DNA from: Acanthococcus lagerstroemiae
Lineage: Eukaryota > Arthropoda > Insecta > Hemiptera > Eriococcidae
Direction of reading: 5' to 3'
NCBI GenBank assembly: GCA_031841125.1
Contig: CM063109.1
Coordinates: 9,710,321 to 9,774,320, forward strand
Length of the DNA stretch: 64,000 nucleotides
The notes under the pieces were generated by a model. The model saw only the letters and a program-made list of their open reading frames with translations. It did no database searches and had not been told where the DNA came from. The position numbers and the translations under genes were made by a program. The first letter of the stretch is position 1; every line of letters begins with the position of its first letter. Shown in pieces: positions 58,593-64,000 of the stretch.

Positions 58593-59142
58593 CTAGTTAA
58601 TTATATTGCTTGCCATAAGATCTTTGACACCAGGCGCTATAAAGTGTTTGACAGAGGAGGTAAATTTGCGGCCGGTGTAATTGTCTTCAAGGTATATGGT
58701 CCATTTCCCGAGTAAATTGTGCCAGCAATTAACAGCGGGTTGACATCCACAGCATTTGGTTTCTGCTTGTCTGTACTGATGTATTTCACCTTGTGGCACT
58801 TGGTGCATTTGTACTGCAACTTGCTGTCTGACAAAAGCTCCATATCAAAAACCCACAACTGTCGAAAATATCCAATTGTTCGTGTTGATTCAGTTTTCAA
58901 AGCTGCCCCATGAAAAACGAGTAGTCTATAAGACGACATCCTTGTACCTGAAAGGGGGGCAATGGTGGCACTTCCGGCTGAGTACTGCTGACAAATGTTA
59001 ACAGGTGAGCCATTACTGTGTCTGCCACGCGATCCGTCATGGCTTCAACAGCAGGCTGAGGCGACACCACGTTGTTAGAAGCAAGCTGCAGGTAACCTTC
59101 GGCACTGCTACATGGTTGGGGATCAGCAACCGGATTTCGCAC
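58593..59142 (-). pseudogene. Possible Mutator-like transposase N-terminal relic
   Basis: Pieces in different frames read VQGCRLIDYSFFMGQL, FDMELLSDSKLQYKCTKCHK, VDVNPLLIAGTIYSGNGPYT and NLPPLSNT, then a stop. GCR-I-D/N followed by a CxxC pair and an xNxxLxxGTxxxGxxYT..LPPxSNxT stretch recalls the Mutator-like transposase domain proteins common in arthropods. Upstream MRNPVADPQPCSSAEG is not recognised. A stop and frameshifts make this non-functional. The family name is uncertain; a Kolobok/THAP-type origin is an alternative. Confidence 0.4.
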
Positions 59143-59369
59143 CTGAAAGTAGAAGATGAAAACACTTGAAGTACTGTGAGATGGACATACTGGGTGTTTT
59201 TTCTAAATCCCACATCCCCTTTTTTATTTTGAACAGGTCAACGGATCGAATTCGGACAAAGTGTGATGGGCACATGGCAAAGTACGAGTATAGTTTCACC
59301 GCTGGGCGAAAATTTTTCTCTCCCCTTACAGGGTGCTAGATCGTATTCTAATATTCTAAATGAGAAGCT

Positions 59370-60210
59370 ATGTCTTTATGCACATCATTGGAAAGGTAAT
59401 GTCGCCCAAAATACGAATCCGTAAAAAAGATCAACATTTTAATCAATTTAGGGGACAGTGTCTGGGAGCTACCCCCCCCCCAAAAAAAAAAAAATCATTC
59501 ATAATCACTATATCATTATGATACAGCAAACCAATTTTTGAAAATGGGCTTTTCGAGTACTGATTTTTAACATTATATTTTTATCCTGATCTGACCATGC
59601 CTAGGGCAATAAAAACCTGAAGTTCAGAATCAAAGAAGTGCCATTCACACATGTTTGAATATTTCCAGTACAAATGTCTTCAGCACGTCGTCGGAAATAT
59701 AGAATTACTCACCATACAAATTCGTGAAAAAATTTACTAATTCATCAATTTGAGGGGCCCAGGGGCTAATCCTCTCCCAAACAAGAAAATTAATCCAAAT
59801 CCAATGAGTTATGACCCAGCAAACAAACTATTGAAAAGGAAGTTTTCGAGGTCGCTGATTTCAAATAGCGTTATCACGATTTGAGCTCTTCTAATTCATC
59901 AACATTGGAAAATTCAGAGCCAAAAATGGTGCCATACGGAAAATTTTTGACTTTTTCATTAAAATGACTACATGCCTATCGTTGGAGAGGTCATGAACTC
60001 TAAAACCCGAAAGCACGGAAACATTTACAAGTGCATCAATGTCGGGGGTCCAAGAGGCCACAAACCGACCTAAATCCATAAGGCGATAAAATCCAAAAAG
60101 GGAAGTCATTAACAAATTTTCGATTTTCTCATCAAAATGGCTTCATGCACATCGTTGGAGAGGTCACTACCCCCTAAATACATAGAGATTTTTTTTTTGG
60201 GGGGGGGGGC
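59370..60210. repeat. Diverged ~300 bp tandem/dispersed repeat, first block
   Basis: Related segments carry ATGCACATCATTGGAAAGGT / ATGCACATCGTTGGAGAGGT and CAGCAAACAAACTATTGAAA / GAAGTTTTCGAGGTCGCTGA. Copies lie near 59385, 59825, 59985 and 60150. A second block lies at 61370-61740. Confidence 0.55.
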
Positions 60211-61300
60211 TAAAGGGTCTGGACTGTCGCGTGGGTGACGCTATTGAGGCAGTCACGTTAGGCCTCGCGCTTCAATATGCTTCGCGCCTTCAGATTAAGG
60301 GGACTACGTGTTCCTTTCGAAATAATATTGGCTCAAGTCCATCGAGATGAAAATAATGCCCGGAGAAATTTTAATTTACTAGCTCTTCCAAACCGCGCGC
60401 ATGCGATCACCCTAGTCCCATCTCTCTCTATTCTGAAAAAATAATATCGATGGCTCCATATTCTCTACTAGATGAGAAAACTTCTAGCTGCGTGACCTAC
60501 TGCTTTATTACAGACTGACCTGGCCGCGGGTGCGGAACGAGTTGTAAGATTGGAGGGGGAGGGCAGATTTGCCAAATGGGCAGAAGGGTGTGGAGACAGG
60601 CAAGAGAAGGTTGGAGAAGAGAAAAGGTGGTAGAGAAAGGTGAGTGGAGGTCAAGAAGAATAAAGGAGTACCCCAGGTCCGCGCCACCATCTCTCCCTTT
60701 TGAATACACTCTGGCTGTGTCGAGAAGAGTGGAAGAACAGTTGAAGACAGACGAAATGGGACATACTGACGAGTAGGGAAAAGGGCAGGTTCGAGATAAA
60801 TGATGAAGACGGGAAAACAATCGAAGAGCGGCACCGCCGCCTTCGGAAGAAATTTTTTTACTTTTGGCCCGTAAACTGGATAAACTTGATGACTCATCCT
60901 GCCATCTTCACTCTCACTCTAACAAGACACTTACTCGTATCTAACTCTACCTCCACCCTTCACTTCTCCCCGCCAATATCACTCTTATCCAAATCCTCTC
61001 TTATTGGTAGAGGGGATACAGGGAGACGAAGTCTGGTAGTAGACAAGGGCGGGGGCAGATGGAGACAACTGAAAGCAGATCACTATGGCCTCTATTCTTG
61101 TAACCCTGTCTTGTTGGAAAGGAAAGCAAGAGAAGGGAGCTGAAGGAGAGTAAGCTATTACAAATCTCATTTTTGCAAAGAACGAGAAAAACAGAATGGG
61201 ACAAGCCCTGTGAATACTCTAAGGGGTGCGGCCCTGAGAATATTTCCTCCCTTTCCCCTCTTTCTCTGGAACCTGACATATGCCTTGCTAAAAAAAATTT
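60211..61300. other. Intergenic segment separating two repeat blocks
   Basis: Purine/pyrimidine-biased sequence (GAGAAGG-rich on the plus strand from 60540 to 60680). Open frames here follow the base bias. It may be an insertion into the repeat on either side. Confidence 0.4.
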
Positions 61301-61740
61301 GGGTTAGGCCTCGTAAAGCCATTGACGGCCCTGAAAAGTAGCCTAAACCAGCTAAAATCCAACGAACCTCAAAAGTATTATGAAATGGCAAACACTATAT
61401 AGAAAAGAGGTTTTCGAGGGCCCTGATAGCGAATGTGACAATTTTTCTGATTCAATCCCTTCAACAGCTTTAAAGTTCAACAATTATTACATCTAAAAGT
61501 GGTGCCATCCACAAATTTCTGACTAGCTAACATAAAAATGATTTTATGCACTTCGTCCGAATGGTCACCACCTCCCAAACGCGGGTCTGTGAAAAAATAT
61601 TCCACATTCATCAATTTGATGGAGCCTGTAGGCCTAAATCCGATCAATATTCATCCAGCATGCATCAAACGGTTATGAAATAGCAAACAAACTATGGAAA
61701 GGGAGTTTTCGGGGTCACAGATTTCGAATATCACATTATT
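61301..61740. repeat. Diverged ~300 bp repeat, second block
   Basis: Segments near 61385 and 61680 (AAATGGCAAACACTATATAG / AAATAGCAAACAAACTATGG followed by TTTTCGAGGG / TTTTCGGGGT) and near 61540 (ATTTTATGCACTTCGTCCGA) match the block at 59370-60210. Confidence 0.55.
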
Positions 61741-64000
61741 TTCCCGACGCACCCTATTGTAGTACTTTAAAACGCAAAATTCAGTTTCCTCTCCTCTTCC
61801 GCGAACTGTAAGTTCACCATAAAGCTCCATTTCATTCTTTCCTTTTGCCACTTTCAACAACTTCATATTTCTCCATCGCTGACTCTCCTGCTCTTCCTCC
61901 TCCTTCATGAAACTCTATTCTCTTTCTTTCCTTTCTTGTACATGACTATTCTCCTTTTCCTTCATCATTTCTGACCACCTCCTGTACTCCCTCTTTCTCT
62001 CCCTCCCCCTGACAATCACCGTTAGAAAATAAAGGAACACTGTAAAATTAGATTGGAAACTCCGTCTCTTTCAGTTTCTTTCAACCACCCTCGTCTCAAA
62101 CTCATCATTTTGGGATGGAGATGGGAGAGGGTAGGGGCGGCATGAGATGCTGAGGGAGACAGAGGCGGGGGAGGAGAGGGAATTTCATTTGTTCCCTCTT
62201 TCTTCCTTCCAGCACTCCATCAGCCCCTGTTCTTTCTCCTTGTCCGTCTCCTCCTCAGAATTTCTGGAGGCAGCGAAAAAAGTAGAAGTGGATAAGAGAT
62301 CATTGGCTCTTTAGAAAGTTTTTAGAAGTGTGAGCGAGGAAGTCTGGAGGATGCATCGGGGAATTTTTTCCAAAAGTCGGAGATAAGTTTATTATAGTGA
62401 AAAGATTCTGGAGGCCCTCCTCACCTCCTCCTACTATTCCAACGGGCTCCCAGTAATTACCTAGGCCCCAACCCAGATATTCTCTCTACGACCCTGAAGG
62501 TAGCAGTTTACTCTTCTGTTCCTAAACAAAGGGCTATTATTCTAGTTTTTCTCTATTCCATCCCCTCCCCCTCACAACTTTCGAAAGTCGAGCATGCCTA
62601 CAATATGAAGAGATGATTCGACAACAGGTTTTTGTAAGAGTTGAACACAGTTAGGAGGCACATAATAAAGGAAATTAGCTAGCTTTGCCTACGTGGCCCA
62701 ACCGCCGCAATTTCCTTGGTCCTCATTTTTCTGCAACTACTATCTCCCTATTATTCAGCAAGAGAGGACTAGGTCATGTTGATTTAGGAGTCACCAAAGC
62801 AGTTACTTTTTTGGCTTGGATTATGTAATAATGCCATCATTCGTGAGGCCACACAGAAAGACTCGAGGGCCGGGGAAGGAGTGAAAAAAATGAAGGGGAG
62901 GTTTACAGAAATGAAAGCATGCCCGTAGGAGACCCCTCCCCTTACCTTCAGTAGTTCGTCTTAAATGTTTGTAATAAGGAGGGGATTCACAAACTGGGGC
63001 GATGAATACATATGTTTAGCAAAACGCTGCACAACGTTTGCAGCCGTTTATGGATCTCCACAAGAATTTGGGGAACTGGGACAGTATACTTACTGTAGCC
63101 CTCTGTCGTGATGAGAAATTCACCTTCTGCAACTTCGAAGGCTTTTCCTAATCATGTCATAACGGCTGGTGGGACCTAGCCGTCTATCAGCCTACCGTTG
63201 GTAGCTCAGACCTTGAAACACACGCGCCTTATTCCTCAGCGACGACTTCAAAATTCCTAGAATCCGAGACCGTACAAGCTACAAGCGTACAAAAAAGCAT
63301 AGACCCCGATTTGCACCTCCTGCCTCTGGTCATAGCGTCAATTAGATCGAAAACTTTCAACAACTAATCGGCAAGCTCTCAAGTACGTCATCAAGTCCGT
63401 GCGGTAGTCTCACTCACACTCCGATCACCCGAAACTATCCACAGTCTGAATTTCTAAACGGCCGCACGCGGCTCTGACGTTTCAAAATCACCTTAGTTGA
63501 GAGAATCCCCATTCCACCAGTGGGTCGAACCTGAAACAGATCTTCGGCTTTATAAACTCAATACAAGGGCCGAATCGTCGGTCTTGATTCAGTCATGCTC
63601 TCTCCAAAAAGTTAGGCAGAGACTTCGTTCACGTTTCTCGCATCCAGATCTGGGACTTGGAAAATTAACGTAAAACTGATCTCATGTCGTGTCGTATGCT
63701 CTCGAAAAGCTTAGTGGCAACCTGTCGTATCGCTCACACAACTTAAAGCTTAAAGTGCTGTTAAAAGTATCAACTAATAAAATGTATTCAAACTGATCTG
63801 ACTCGGCCAAGTCATTTGTCAAGCCGAGAATCTCTCATTAGGGGCTTGTTACCGACAAGCCCCTCAAGCCCCTGCTGTGGACTCTTCTAGTCATCGTCAA
63901 TCTACTACACCAACCAGCAGAAGCCCAAAAAGCTCTCTGACCTCACGACACCACCTAATTTACATTGGTTGAACAAGTGGACAGAGGGAAGAAAACAGAA
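61741..64000. other. Intergenic to window end
   Basis: CT-rich and GA-rich tracts (61790-62260), no recognised gene. A perfect short hairpin GGGGCTTGT / ACAAGCCCC lies at 63841-63863. No tRNA or domain seen up to 64000. Confidence 0.45.

Noticed and set aside
60497..61391. Overlapping open frames on both strands at 60.5-61.4 kb
   Set aside because: Purine/pyrimidine-biased sequence with no domain resemblance. Frames overlap antisense and show no splice structure.
1..64000. Possible CRISPR array or bacterial defence system
   Set aside because: The regular repeats are eukaryotic satellites with units of 147-442 bp and no spacers. The genes are spliced, so the DNA is eukaryotic.

Overview
The window is nuclear DNA from an animal, most likely an arthropod or other ecdysozoan. 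It has spliced genes with clean GT-AG introns, many transposon relics, tRNA-derived SINEs and long satellite-like arrays. There is no bacterial, plasmid or CRISPR content. The species cannot be told from the sequence. The arthropod guess rests on the first gene, whose domain order and acidic, tyrosine-rich cytoplasmic tail match my memory of the Uninflatable (Uif) family of apical membrane proteins.

Layout. (1) 1-24100, plus strand: the 3' part of a Uif/SVEP1-like gene. Eighteen exons join in one open frame (2812 nt, about 936 residues to the stop at 23367-23369). They encode a laminin-G/pentraxin-like domain, HYR, sushi, cysteine-rich ephrin-receptor-like (GCC2_GCC3) modules, EGF repeats, one membrane helix and a short tail. 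Its introns hold hairpin repeats, a SINE, an RTE-type LINE relic, a hAT-type element nested in a foldback element, and a 3 kb tandem array with an alternating 211/231 bp period. (2) 24100-36572: a gap between two convergent genes, filled by foldback repeats. It includes a 4 kb satellite whose monomers are alternating inverted half-units, an FB-like element built of 147 bp palindromes, a 475 bp foldback MITE and two MITEs of one family in opposite orientation. (3) 36573-54492, minus strand: a complete gene for the SNF2-family helicase ARIP4 (RAD54L2). I reconstructed 20 coding exons that join in phase into 2512 codons. A single 2814 bp exon inserts 938 mostly disordered residues between the two helicase lobes. 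They include a prion-like Asn/Gln/Tyr region and an AT-hook-like motif. (4) 54500-64000: ARIP4 upstream sequence, then decayed elements: a Jockey-type LINE on the minus strand, a possible Mutator-like transposase relic, and diverged ~300 bp repeats.

The two genes are convergent and functionally unrelated: one is an ectodermal surface protein, the other a nuclear chromatin remodeller. The strongest observations are the giant low-complexity exon in ARIP4, the foldback-to-satellite series at 24.3-30 kb, and the nested hAT insertion with a perfect 8 bp target-site duplication. Exon borders were set by hand from splice sites and phase; no alignment or database search was run.
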